A DNA stretch of 64,000 nt, taken from positions 369,297-433,296 of the forward strand of contig NZ_BDAM01000010.1 in NCBI RefSeq assembly GCF_001895045.1, given 5' to 3'. The first letter of the stretch is position 1. Every line of letters begins with the position of its first letter. Shown in pieces: positions 45,115 through 53,269 of this stretch. Both the position numbers and the translations under genes were made by a program. The notes under the pieces are model-generated. The model did no database searches. It saw nothing but the letters and a program-made list of their open reading frames with translations, and was not told the DNA's origin. The DNA comes from Rhodococcus coprophilus NBRC 100603 (GTDB taxonomy: Bacteria; Actinomycetota; Actinomycetes; Mycobacteriales; Mycobacteriaceae).

Positions 45115-46179
45115 CTACCGTGCCGCCGACGCCGTCTGCCCGTCCGGGTGGGCATCGTGGTGCCGCCCGCGCACAGAGACCCCCGCATCTTGCCTCGTTG
45201 CACCTAACGGCGGCAAGGCATTCGGCGACAGCAACGCACGACGCTCGTGGAGGAACTCGTGGGGGTAACCCAGCGAGATGCGCGACGCATTCTCGAGTTG
45301 TGCGACCTGTTCGTCGCTCAGCGTCACGGTGGTGGCACCGAGATTGTCGCGCAGTTGCGCAACGGTTCGAGCGCCGATCGACACCATCGGGCCGCGGTGC
45401 ATCACCCACGCGAGCGCCACCTGGGCGGGCGAGGTACCTAGTTCCTCCGCAATCGTCCGCGTCGTGTCGATCACGGTTCGCGCCCGGCCCGGCAACCGGG
45501 CGAAGCTTTCTTCGGAGTGGTCGCGGGCAAGGAGCCCACGGGCGAGCGGGCTCCAGGCGCTCACCGAGAGCCCGAGTTCGTCCGCCATCGGCAGCAGGTC
45601 GCGCTCCGGAGTGCGCGCGACGAGCGAGTACTCGACCTGCAGCGCGCAGAACGAGGTCCAGCCCCGCAGTTCGGCGATGGCGTCCGACCGGGAGACGACC
45701 CATGCTGGCGTGTTGGACACCCCGAGTGCGAGCACCTTTCCCGACCGCACCAGATCGTCGAGTGCGCGCAGCGTCTCCTCTGCGGGCGTGCACCGATCCC
45801 ACGCGTGAACCCACAGCAGATCGAGGTAGTCGGTGCCGAGCCGCTTCAGGCTCGTCTCCACACTGCGGCGCAGGCTCTTCCGGTTGCTTCCCCCGGAATT
45901 CGCGTCGCGGGGGTCGGTCGGCAGGGTGTACTTCGTGCTTACCACCACCGCGTCACGCTCCGACGCGATCAGCCGGCCGAGGAACTCTTCGCTCGCACCG
46001 TTGGTGTAGTTGTTCGCGGTGTCGACGAAGTTGCCCCCGGCTGCCCGGTACTCGTCGTAGATGGCGCGGGAGGTCGCCTCGTCGGCTCCGAATCCCCACT
46101 CCGTTCCGAAGGTCATGGTGCCCAGACACAGCTCGCTCACGCGGATGCCGGACTTCCCGAGGACCCGCTGCGCCATTCC
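45115..46179 (-). CDS. Aldo/keto reductase
   Basis: 354-residue AKR. MAQRVLGKSGIRVSELCLGTM opens the barrel, FVDTANNYTNG carries the catalytic Asp/Tyr region, VVSTKYT the Lys, and LLWVHAWD the His; SIGARTVAQLRDNL binds NADP phosphate. Met 46179 matches typical AKR starts; an upstream ATG at 46200 overlaps the LuxC-like stop by eight bases. It would reduce an aldehyde or ketone to an alcohol, a natural step after the LuxC-like acyl reductase. Confidence 0.92.
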   Translation of the reverse strand, partial: GMAQRVLGKSGIRVSELCLGTMTFGTEWGFGADEATSRAIYDEYRAAGGNFVDTANNYTNGASEEFLGRLIASERDAVVVSTKYTLPTDPRDANSGGSNRKSLRRSVETSLKRLGTDYLDLLWVHAWDRCTPAEETLRALDDLVRSGKVLALGVSNTPAWVVSRSDAIAELRGWTSFCALQVEYSLVARTPERDLLPMADELGLSVSAWSPLARGLLARDHSEESFARLPGRARTVIDTTRTIAEELGTSPAQVALAWVMHRGPMVSIGARTVAQLRDNLGATTVTLSDEQVAQLENASRISLGYPHEFLHERRALLSPNALPPLGATRQDAGVSVRGRHHDAHPDGQTASAAR

Positions 46180-46192
46180 GGTCGCACCGTGC

Positions 46193-47602
46193 TCACGCAT
46201 CGTCGTCCACCACCCAGTTGACGAAGCGGTGCAGCGGGTACATGCCGTCGTGCGGGCCACCCATGCTGCCCTTGAGGGCACTGCCGAGTCGCACGATCCG
46301 CTGGACGCCGGCCGTGGCGAGCAGATCCCGTATCTCGGCCTTCCGCGCCGCCGGATAGACACCGACGGTCTGGGTAGCCACCGTGGCGTAGGACGCTGCC
46401 TCACGCATCTGCGCGACGGGAATGACGTTGACGGTCTTGTTGGTCGGATGGAAATCGACCATCTCCGGTGACCGCACCACAAGACCGCTGCCGTCGAACG
46501 TGCCCCACACGCGGTATTCGGGTTCGAGGAAGCGCATGCCTTCGACGGCTTCGCGGATCTCGGCGCCGGGCTTCGGCCCGAAAGCCTCCGCGAAGTCGCG
46601 GTCCACCCCCAGACGCTCGTGCAACAGCGCACAGAAGCGGTCGACTTGTTCTTCGTCTCCTTCGACGCAGATGTGCCGGGCCGCCAGGCACGCGTCCTGG
46701 TTGAAGATGGTGGCGTCGAGGGCCGCCAGTTCGGCAACCTCGCGCAACGTCTCGTCGGATTCGAATGCCTCGCGGCCGATGATCGACATGGACACCTTGG
46801 GGTCGAACGAGATCAGCTGGAAACCCGGCCCCGCATACTTCGCGGCATTCTCGATGGCCGAACCACCGCCCCACGCGACCAGCTTGTCGAAGTACTGCGA
46901 GCGGTAGAGAACGTTCTCGACCTTTTCGTCTCCGCCCCGCCAGTAGACCGCGGAGATCGATCGGAGCACCGGATGATCGGGCGCGATGTCCGCCATCGTG
47001 CGCAGCACGGCGACGGTGGTGAACGGATCGGCCGACGGCATCTTGAAGAGGTTGACCCCTTTGGTGAGGGCGGCATCCGCGATCGTGGTCATCGCAGCGC
47101 TCGGGGAGTTGCCGGCCATCATGTGGACGAGCCGTGGCGGGAAAGCGCGTACCCGGCTCACGCTGCCGTTCGGGTCGGTCCGTTCGATCCAGCCGTCGAG
47201 GACGTCGAGGCTTCCGAAGGTGCGTTCGAGCCGGTATTCGAGGGCCTGCCTGGTCAGGAACTGTCCGGGGCGAGCGAAGGTGTTCTCGATGATCCGACGG
47301 GGAAGGGCGCTGACCTGAACCGTCATCTCTAGGGATTCCTGGAGATATTCGTTCTTCTCGAGGGTCAGGTAGTGCGCGGTTTCCACCAGGAAATCGATGA
47401 TCTCCGCGACCGGCACGTCGAAAGCGGGCCCGGGCTCCGAGCGCGGCGCGAACAATCCGTTGTACTCGAGGCGCGGGGTCACGAACGGCACACCGAAGTC
47501 GCGGGAGAGGTATTCGCTGTCCTCCCCCCAGATCAGTTGGCCGCGAACGAAGTGCGGCACCCGTATCTTGGCCGCGCGCGGCGCGGAAGCGGTTGTGGTC
47601 AT
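46193..47602 (-). CDS. LuxC-like acyl-CoA/acyl-protein reductase
   Basis: 469-residue LuxC-family reductase. The cofactor-binding MAGNSPSAA (about 172-180), AWGGGSAIE (about 253-261) and the nucleophile motif NQDAC (Cys305) are all visible; LuxC forms a thioester on this Cys and releases aldehyde with NADPH. The C-terminus KGSMGGPHDGMYPLHRFVNWV is also family-like. The ATG follows the LuxE-like stop by eight bases. There is no luxAB luciferase pair, so this is acid-to-aldehyde metabolism and not light production. Confidence 0.9.
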   Translation of the reverse strand: MTTTASAPRAAKIRVPHFVRGQLIWGEDSEYLSRDFGVPFVTPRLEYNGLFAPRSEPGPAFDVPVAEIIDFLVETAHYLTLEKNEYLQESLEMTVQVSALPRRIIENTFARPGQFLTRQALEYRLERTFGSLDVLDGWIERTDPNGSVSRVRAFPPRLVHMMAGNSPSAAMTTIADAALTKGVNLFKMPSADPFTTVAVLRTMADIAPDHPVLRSISAVYWRGGDEKVENVLYRSQYFDKLVAWGGGSAIENAAKYAGPGFQLISFDPKVSMSIIGREAFESDETLREVAELAALDATIFNQDACLAARHICVEGDEEQVDRFCALLHERLGVDRDFAEAFGPKPGAEIREAVEGMRFLEPEYRVWGTFDGSGLVVRSPEMVDFHPTNKTVNVIPVAQMREAASYATVATQTVGVYPAARKAEIRDLLATAGVQRIVRLGSALKGSMGGPHDGMYPLHRFVNWVVDDDA

Positions 47603-47609
47603 GGTCGTC

Positions 47610-48905
47610 TCATTCCTCGATGAAGCCGCGGACGTACGCATCCATGGTTCCGGCGCACGTGATCTTGTCGTCGTTGCCCAGGTCGGAGTAGCGCGCGATA
47701 TCGGGAAGGATCGTCTCGCCGGAGCGTCCGCACGGGCACCCGTCGAGTTCGACGACGATGCGGTCCCCGGAGATCGTGCCGCCCCACCGACCGTCGACGG
47801 TCAGGTCGAAGAAGGCCGCACGGCCCTCGATTCTTCCGTCCACCACGTCCGCAAGCTTTTCGCCGTCCTTGTCGAGGACGAAGAGCACGATCTCGTCGGG
47901 TACGTGATAGCGCCCGCCGAGGCATCTGGGCATGCGGAGGTTGAGTTCCTGCATGGAGTAGTAGTGGAAGAACCGCTCGGGCGCGATGTCGAGCATTGCG
48001 AAGATCTGTTCCTGATAATCGGCCGGCAGCGTACTGCCCTTCAGTCCGCCGCCGACCGTCAATGCGTTGCCGCCCGAAATGGTTCCCTCTCGGGCACCCT
48101 TCTCCCGCAGGATTTCCACCAGCCGGAACAGTTGCGTGAACTGGGCGTTGAAGAAGATCGGCTCAGTGGGCCGCGCAAGAATGTGGTCGGCCCAGTGGTG
48201 CAGGCGCCGCTCCTGTTCTGCCGCGCGCCCCTGCGCCTCGGCTTCGAAGGCGGACACTTCGTCCGGCGCTGCGGTTCCGTCGGCCATGGCTCGTCGCATG
48301 GCCTGTAACCGGGCCATGTACCGGTGGTGCCCTACGGGCGGGTTGCCCTCGAACAGCGGGATGCCGTCGGGGCGCCGGTAGTTGTCGATGATCAGGTCGC
48401 GCATGGCGACATGCGCGCTCTGCCCGGTGTCGGGCCCGACGGGGATGACGTGCCAGCGACGTTCCGGCGGCATTCCGAGTTCGGTGAGCCCGTCGATCAT
48501 GTTCTGCATGTTCGCTTCCCGGTCGCGAACCGACTTGTTGAGGAAGGACCCCTTACCGCTCGTGCCGCTCGAACTCGAGACGAGATGCCCCGCCGCCTCG
48601 AGTGCTTCGATCCACTCGTCGACGTCGGTGACGCCCGAGACGTCGACGTCGGTGACCCGGTGCGTCGACACCGAATCGATCCAGCGGTTCATGCTCGACC
48701 AGCGGCCCTTGGCGATGAGCGATTCCGGGTAGCTCTTGTAGGTCGTGTGGGGGAACAGCAACGGGACCATGTCCTCGCGGGATCTGATCTCGGTGATGCC
48801 TTCGGCCTCTGCGCGTTGCCGCAGCACGGGGACCTGATGGCGCCGTTCCTGGAACCTGGCGTCGAGTGCGCTGATTACGTCATTCTTGTTTCGAGTTAGC
48901 GACAT
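47610..48905 (-). CDS. LuxE-like acyl-protein synthetase/adenylating enzyme
   Basis: 431-residue ATP-dependent acyl-activating protein of the LuxE/PaaK-like group. It has an adenylate-binding Gly/Ser loop SSSGTSGKGS, HYYSMQELNLRMP, and a Cys-rich GCPCGRSGETILPD C-terminal region. In lux operons LuxE activates a fatty acid and hands the acyl group to LuxC. ATG 48905 has GGAGGGG just upstream. It is the first gene of a six-gene leftward operon, divergent from a TetR regulator. Confidence 0.87.
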   Translation of the reverse strand: MSLTRNKNDVISALDARFQERRHQVPVLRQRAEAEGITEIRSREDMVPLLFPHTTYKSYPESLIAKGRWSSMNRWIDSVSTHRVTDVDVSGVTDVDEWIEALEAAGHLVSSSSGTSGKGSFLNKSVRDREANMQNMIDGLTELGMPPERRWHVIPVGPDTGQSAHVAMRDLIIDNYRRPDGIPLFEGNPPVGHHRYMARLQAMRRAMADGTAAPDEVSAFEAEAQGRAAEQERRLHHWADHILARPTEPIFFNAQFTQLFRLVEILREKGAREGTISGGNALTVGGGLKGSTLPADYQEQIFAMLDIAPERFFHYYSMQELNLRMPRCLGGRYHVPDEIVLFVLDKDGEKLADVVDGRIEGRAAFFDLTVDGRWGGTISGDRIVVELDGCPCGRSGETILPDIARYSDLGNDDKITCAGTMDAYVRGFIEE

Positions 48906-48917
48906 ATCCCCTCCGGC

Positions 48918-48944
48918 GGTATGCGATTCTTGAATAACCATACC
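48918..48944. promoter_or_regulatory. Imperfect palindrome between LuxE-like gene and TetR
   Basis: GGTATG (48918-48923) and CATACC (48939-48944) flank an inner ATTC-TT-GAAT, giving a 27-bp near-palindrome with a one-base offset. It is centred in the 91-bp divergent gap and suits a TetR autoregulatory operator. An overlapping 8-of-12 match to the window-wide palindrome (48917-48931) also exists. Confidence 0.4.
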
Positions 48945-48996
48945 CACGGGTCAAGTTTTCTGTCTATGCCCGGATCGCTTTGGCACACTGACGGAT

Positions 48997-49656
48997 ATGA
49001 CGAGCTCCCCGGCACCCGGTGCAGGCACGAAACGAAACAAAGGTGGACGACCGACCGCCGAACAAGCCACCGAACTCGATCGCCGGATCCGGGAAAGCGC
49101 ACTCGAACTGTTCCTCGAGCACGGCTACGAAGGAACGTCCATGAACGGCATCGCCGCGGCGGCAGGCACCACGAAACCGTCCCTCTACGCGCGGTTCCCG
49201 ACCAAGGAGGCAGTGTTCAGGGCGGTGATGGGCTGGGCGGTGCAGCGAACCGACTGGCCCTTCCCGGAGCTGCCCGCACCGGAATTCGACGACCTCGAGG
49301 GTGCGCTGATCGAGATCGCCACCGCCGCACTACGACGCGCACTCGACCCCTCGATGATCCGGCTCGAACAGGTCGCGATCGCGCACGCTTCGAGCTATCC
49401 CGAGATCGCGCGACGGACGTACGGACGCGGTGCGTGGCCCCGCACCCAGCTCGTGGCCGACCTGCTCCGGCACCACGCCGCGAGCGGCGCAATCGTCGCC
49501 GACGATCCGGAGATGCTCGCCGAGTTGTTTCTCGGCATGGCCTCGAGTGCGCCGGCGCGGCTCGCGTCGTTCGGCATCGTCCGCGACACCGTCGAGTCCG
49601 ACAATCGCATTCGGGCCGCCGTGAAGCTGTTCCTGCGCGGCCTTCGACCGACGTGA
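48997..49656 (+). CDS. TetR-family transcriptional regulator
   Basis: 219-residue TetR repressor. The DNA-binding helix-turn-helix is TSMNGIAAAAGTTKPSLYARFPTK (quoted in parts: SMNGIAAAAG, PSLYARFPTKEAVF), after a low-complexity basic N-terminus. The C-terminal ~140 residues form the helical ligand domain. It is divergent from the LuxE-like operon, so it most likely controls that operon. It is also the best in-window candidate to recognise the GAGAAT-N3-ATTCTC sites. Confidence 0.93.
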   Translation: MTSSPAPGAGTKRNKGGRPTAEQATELDRRIRESALELFLEHGYEGTSMNGIAAAAGTTKPSLYARFPTKEAVFRAVMGWAVQRTDWPFPELPAPEFDDLEGALIEIATAALRRALDPSMIRLEQVAIAHASSYPEIARRTYGRGAWPRTQLVADLLRHHAASGAIVADDPEMLAELFLGMASSAPARLASFGIVRDTVESDNRIRAAVKLFLRGLRPT

Positions 49657-49695
49657 CCCTCGCAGCGACCCTGCCCGCTCGGGGCGAGAGTCGCG

Positions 49696-50541
49696 TCAGA
49701 ATGCCTGTGCTGCGATCTCGTCGAGGACCGGAAGCAGCACGTCACCGCTCTCGGTGGGAATATCGACGATGACGCGGTCGACCGGCATCTCCCGAAATCT
49801 GTCGAGCACGTCGCCGAGGCCGGGACGAAGTGCCTGCAGGACCGTGACGCGGATACCCGCAGGGTCGCGACCCACTCGCTCCCATTCCACGCGGAGTTCC
49901 TTCAGATCATCCTCGAGCGTGTCGACCACGTTGTGACCCATAGGGATCCATCCGTCTGCCCATTTCGCCACCCTGCGGAAACCGATGCGGCCGGGGCGCA
50001 CGCCCAGCAGAAGCGGAGGATACGGGCGCTGCAACGGTTTCGGACGAACCCGGCTGGGAGAGAGACGGACGTAGGTTCCCTCGTAGGCCGCGTCCTCCTC
50101 GGTCCACAGTGCCTTCATGAGGGCGATCTTCTCCTCGACGACCGCATACTTGTCGCGGGCATCGAACCCGTGGTCTTCGAACTCGTCGTTGTTCCAGCCG
50201 AATCCCACTCCGAGCACCAGTCGTCCACCCGACATGACATCGAGGGTCGCCACGGCCTTCGCATACGAAATAGGGTCGTGTCCGCCGGGAAGGGCCGTGC
50301 ACGTCCCGACCACGAGATTCGTCGACGCGGCGACGAAGGACAACCCGACGAGGGGATCCCACAATCGGAGATACCGCTCGGGCATCTCCCCGCCGCCCGG
50401 GAAGGGCGTCTTCCGCGCGGTCGGTATGTGTGAATGCTCGGGGACGAACAACGATTCGAACTCTCGTTCTTCCGCGGCACGCGCGAGGTCCACGAGCGGC
50501 ATCGATGTGTCGGTTCCGCCGTAGTGGAGACCGACCCTCAT
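49696..50541 (-). CDS. Luciferase-like (LLM-class) oxidoreductase, probably F420- or flavin-dependent
   Basis: 281-residue bacterial-luciferase-fold protein. VGLHYGG, LFVPEHSHIP, VLGVGFGWNNDEFEDHG and KWADGWIP are typical of actinobacterial LLM proteins, many of which use F420. ATG 50541 overlaps the stop of the SDR upstream (50538-50541). It could be a monooxygenase or an F420 dehydrogenase. Although close to LuxC/LuxE-like genes, it is not a luxA or luxB orthologue. Confidence 0.9.
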   Translation of the reverse strand: MRVGLHYGGTDTSMPLVDLARAAEEREFESLFVPEHSHIPTARKTPFPGGGEMPERYLRLWDPLVGLSFVAASTNLVVGTCTALPGGHDPISYAKAVATLDVMSGGRLVLGVGFGWNNDEFEDHGFDARDKYAVVEEKIALMKALWTEEDAAYEGTYVRLSPSRVRPKPLQRPYPPLLLGVRPGRIGFRRVAKWADGWIPMGHNVVDTLEDDLKELRVEWERVGRDPAGIRVTVLQALRPGLGDVLDRFREMPVDRVIVDIPTESGDVLLPVLDEIAAQAF

Positions 50542-51383
50542 CGGCTCGCTCGTGTATCCGCTCGTGATCGCACACTGCTCGCAGCGCACACCCCGCCGTC
50601 GACGAGTACGTCCGTGCCATTGACGAATCCTGCCTCATCGGAGAGCAGGAACGCGACGACCGCGGCGAGTTCTTCCGCCCGTCCGGTACGGCCGAGTGGT
50701 GTCATCGCCACCATCGCGCCCATCCGCTCGTTGTGCGCCGCCTCCTGGCGACCCTGAGGGGTGTCGATCATGCCCGGCGACACCGAGCACGCCCGCGCTC
50801 CCACGGCACCGAGGCGAACCGCTTCGTCCCGTGCGAACTGCTGCACACCGTACTTCGCCCACGCGTACGCGACTCCCGTGTGCTCGATCGCGTCTCCCAG
50901 CGTTTCGCGCACGCGCTCGAGGAAGTCTTCGGCGAGCGGATCCGAAAGAACGGCGGCGACCTCCGGGGATGCGTGGATCTGCCCGATGGTCGGCGCCATC
51001 GAGGCGAAGTACACCGATGCGGTGCCGGCGACGGCGAGCGGCCTCAGTGCCTCCGCGAGCAGAGCCGTTCCGACGAGGTCGACCGAGAAGATACGACGCC
51101 AGTCGGCCATCGTGGGCGAAATGCCCGCGGCGTGGGCGACAGATCGCAGGGTGCCCAACTCGGCGACACGGCCGGCGAGTGCCGCGAGACCGTCGGTATC
51201 GGTGACATCGAGGACGAAGGGTTCGACGCGCGTGCCGTCGGTCGACAGTTCCTCGGCCGCCGCGCGCACCGTCGCCTCGTCGAGGTCGACGAGCAGCAAC
51301 GTGTCGACCGTACCGACCATTCGCTGCGCGCAGGCGTATCCCATGCCGCGGCCGGCGCCGGTCGCGATTCCTACAGTTGTCAT
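50538..51383 (-). CDS. Short-chain dehydrogenase/reductase
   Basis: 281-residue SDR. ATGAGRGMGYA cofactor motif, HAAG, YFASMAPTIG (Ser region), YAWAKYG (catalytic Tyr/Lys), and an extra helix after the Ser (about 20 residues, SPEVAAVLSDPLAEDF). ATG 51383 is chosen. It lies 39 bases after the VOC protein and overlaps the LLM gene. Confidence 0.9.
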   Translation of the reverse strand: MTTVGIATGAGRGMGYACAQRMVGTVDTLLLVDLDEATVRAAAEELSTDGTRVEPFVLDVTDTDGLAALAGRVAELGTLRSVAHAAGISPTMADWRRIFSVDLVGTALLAEALRPLAVAGTASVYFASMAPTIGQIHASPEVAAVLSDPLAEDFLERVRETLGDAIEHTGVAYAWAKYGVQQFARDEAVRLGAVGARACSVSPGMIDTPQGRQEAAHNERMGAMVAMTPLGRTGRAEELAAVVAFLLSDEAGFVNGTDVLVDGGVCAASSVRSRADTRASR

Positions 51384-51422
51384 CTCGGTCCCCCTGGGGT
51401 GTCGCCGGTTAGTTCGTGGCAT

Positions 51423-51866
51423 TCAGCGTTGTACTGCCCAGCAGCCGGACAATCCGGGTTCTGCTGCGCGCGTGACAAGTTCGACAAGCAGTCCGGTGCG
51501 GCTGCGTGCGAACGCGAAGAACAACCCGCCGTCGGGCGCGGCACGGGTCGCTTCGACGGTGTAACCCCGACGTTCGAGATCTGCAACATCCGCGTCCACG
51601 TCGTCGGACCAGTATCCGAGGTGATGCACCCCCGAGGTCGCCTGCCACATCGTTCCGGGAACGCTCGTGACCACTTCGATGCGCGGTGTCGTCACAGAAT
51701 AGGAACATTGGAGTGTCACCACGGCGTCACCGCTCGGGAGGGCAACAGAAACGGGGCCACCCACTTCGGGGCCCCAGCTGTATCCGAGGAGGTTCGACAA
51801 CTCGTCCCGCACCGCGCTCGGATCGTCGGTGACCATCCCGAAATGGAACAGATCCTCTGCCTTCAC
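51423..51866 (-). CDS. VOC-family (glyoxalase/dioxygenase fold) protein
   Basis: 147-residue protein with two beta-alpha-beta-beta-beta modules. DLFHFGMVTDDPSAVRDEL opens the first and GVHHLGYWSDDVDADVADLE the second, giving the His ligands of vicinal-oxygen-chelate proteins; LVELV near the end may carry the late Glu. Role may be an epimerase, lyase or hydrolase of a CoA or diol intermediate. The start is GTG 51866 with GGAGG at good spacing. It is divergent from the acyl-CoA dehydrogenase, across the paired operators. Confidence 0.8.
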   Translation of the reverse strand: MKAEDLFHFGMVTDDPSAVRDELSNLLGYSWGPEVGGPVSVALPSGDAVVTLQCSYSVTTPRIEVVTSVPGTMWQATSGVHHLGYWSDDVDADVADLERRGYTVEATRAAPDGGLFFAFARSRTGLLVELVTRAAEPGLSGCWAVQR

Positions 51867-51911
51867 TACCGCCTCCGAACGTAGGGGTTTCGCATCGACC
51901 GCAACCCGTGT

Positions 51912-51947
51912 AAGAATCCTATTCTGAGTTGCGAGAAAGATATTCTC
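51912..51947. promoter_or_regulatory. Paired operator between VOC protein and ACAD-kinase operon
   Basis: AAGAATCCTATTCTG (51912-51926, 10 of 12 consensus bases) and GAGAAAGATATTCTC (51933-51947, 11 of 12) start exactly 21 bp apart, which is two turns of DNA. The second ends 20 bases before the dehydrogenase ATG. This is the clearest tandem copy in the window. Confidence 0.6.
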
Positions 51948-51967
51948 ACAGTTGGAGAGGAGGCACA

Positions 51968-53269
51968 ATGTCGTGGGACTTCGAAACCGATCCCGAGTAC
52001 CAGGAAAAACTGGACTGGGCCGACACATTCGTGCGTAACGAGGTAGAGCCACTCGACCTGGTGTGGGAACACCAGCAGTTCGTGCCGCTCGACGGGCTCC
52101 GGCGCAAGGCCATCGACCCCCTCAAGGAACAGGTTCGGCAGCAAGGGCTCTGGGCCACGCATCTCGGCCCCGAACTCGGCGGCCAGGGCTACGGCCAGCT
52201 CAAGCTCGCGTTGCTCAACGAAATCCTCGGTCGATCCTCCTGGGCGCCGATCGTGTTCGGATGCCAGGCCCCGGACACCGGTAACGCCGAGATCATCGCC
52301 CACTACGGCACCCCCGAGCAGAAGGCGCGCTACCTGCAGCCCCTGCTGGACGGTGAGATGTTCTCCTCGTACTCGATGACCGAACCTCAGGGCGGTGCCG
52401 ACCCCGCGCAGTTCCGGACCCGAGCGGTCAAGGACGGCAACGACTGGGTCATCAACGGCTGGAAGTACTTCTCCTCCAACGCGCGGACCGCAGCGTTCCT
52501 CATCGTGATGGTCGTGACCGACCCCGACGTGCCGGTGCACAAGGGAACGTCCATGTTCCTCGTCCCCACCGACACCCCGGGAGTCGAGATCGTCCGGAAC
52601 GTCGGCCTGTACGGCGAACCGATGAACGACGGCACCCACGCACTCATCCACTACAACAACGTCCGCGTGCCACACGAGGCACTCCTCGGTGCCGAGGGCC
52701 AGGCCTTTGCAGCAGCCCAGACACGCCTCGGCGGCGGCCGGATCCACCACGCGATGCGGACGATCGGCCTCGCGCAGAAGGCCGTCGACATGATGTGCGA
52801 GCGCGTCCTGAGCCGCGAGACCGCAGGCAGCCGGCTCGCCGACAAGCAGACCGTGCAGGGCTACATCGCCGACTCGTACGCGCAGCTCGCCCAGTTCCGG
52901 CTGTTCGTGCTGAACACGGCCTGGAAGATCGACAAGTACAACGACTACAAGAAGGTCCGAAAGGACATCGCCACCGCGAAAATCGTGATGCCGACCGTCC
53001 TGCACGACATCGCCTGGCGCGCAATGCAGGTGCACGGCGCGCTCGGTGTCACCAACGAAATGCCGTTCTTCAGGATGATCCACGGCGCCGCCGTGATGGG
53101 CCTGGCCGACGGGCCGACCGAGGTGCACAAGACCACGGTCGCCAAGCAGGTCCTCCGCGATTACGAGCCCACCGACGGCATGTGGCCGACGGAATGGATC
53201 CCGCAGAAGCAAGAAGCCGCCCGGGCGAAACTCGCCGACTACCTCGAACTCGAAGTGGGGAACCAATGA
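51968..53269 (+). CDS. Acyl-CoA dehydrogenase, ACAD10/11-like
   Basis: 433-residue dehydrogenase of the ACAD10/11-type branch (WDFETDPEYQEKLDWADTFV onward, MTEPQGGADP, QVHGALGVTNEMP, GLADGPTEVH). It is followed, with an ATGA overlap, by an APH-type kinase, the two activities that are fused in ACAD10/11 proteins. In that pair, the kinase phosphorylates a 4-hydroxyacyl-CoA and the dehydrogenase eliminates phosphate. ATG 51968 has GGAGAGGAGG upstream. First gene of a four-gene rightward operon. Confidence 0.92.
   Translation: MSWDFETDPEYQEKLDWADTFVRNEVEPLDLVWEHQQFVPLDGLRRKAIDPLKEQVRQQGLWATHLGPELGGQGYGQLKLALLNEILGRSSWAPIVFGCQAPDTGNAEIIAHYGTPEQKARYLQPLLDGEMFSSYSMTEPQGGADPAQFRTRAVKDGNDWVINGWKYFSSNARTAAFLIVMVVTDPDVPVHKGTSMFLVPTDTPGVEIVRNVGLYGEPMNDGTHALIHYNNVRVPHEALLGAEGQAFAAAQTRLGGGRIHHAMRTIGLAQKAVDMMCERVLSRETAGSRLADKQTVQGYIADSYAQLAQFRLFVLNTAWKIDKYNDYKKVRKDIATAKIVMPTVLHDIAWRAMQVHGALGVTNEMPFFRMIHGAAVMGLADGPTEVHKTTVAKQVLRDYEPTDGMWPTEWIPQKQEAARAKLADYLELEVGNQ

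Noticed and set aside
43628..45814. A single 728-codon frame suggesting an ALDH with a large N-terminal extension
   Set aside because: The extension is Arg-rich shadow of the aldo/keto reductase; MMETLDHW at 45064 with GGGAAGG is a normal ALDH start.
45115..46737. Apparent 540-residue fusion of a Ser/Arg-rich domain to an aldo/keto reductase
   Set aside because: The first ~180 codons are a shadow frame of the LuxC-like gene.
46193..50541. A bioluminescence (lux) operon
   Set aside because: LuxC- and LuxE-like genes are present, but no luxA/luxB pair; the LLM protein resembles F420-type oxidoreductases and is on a separate transcript.
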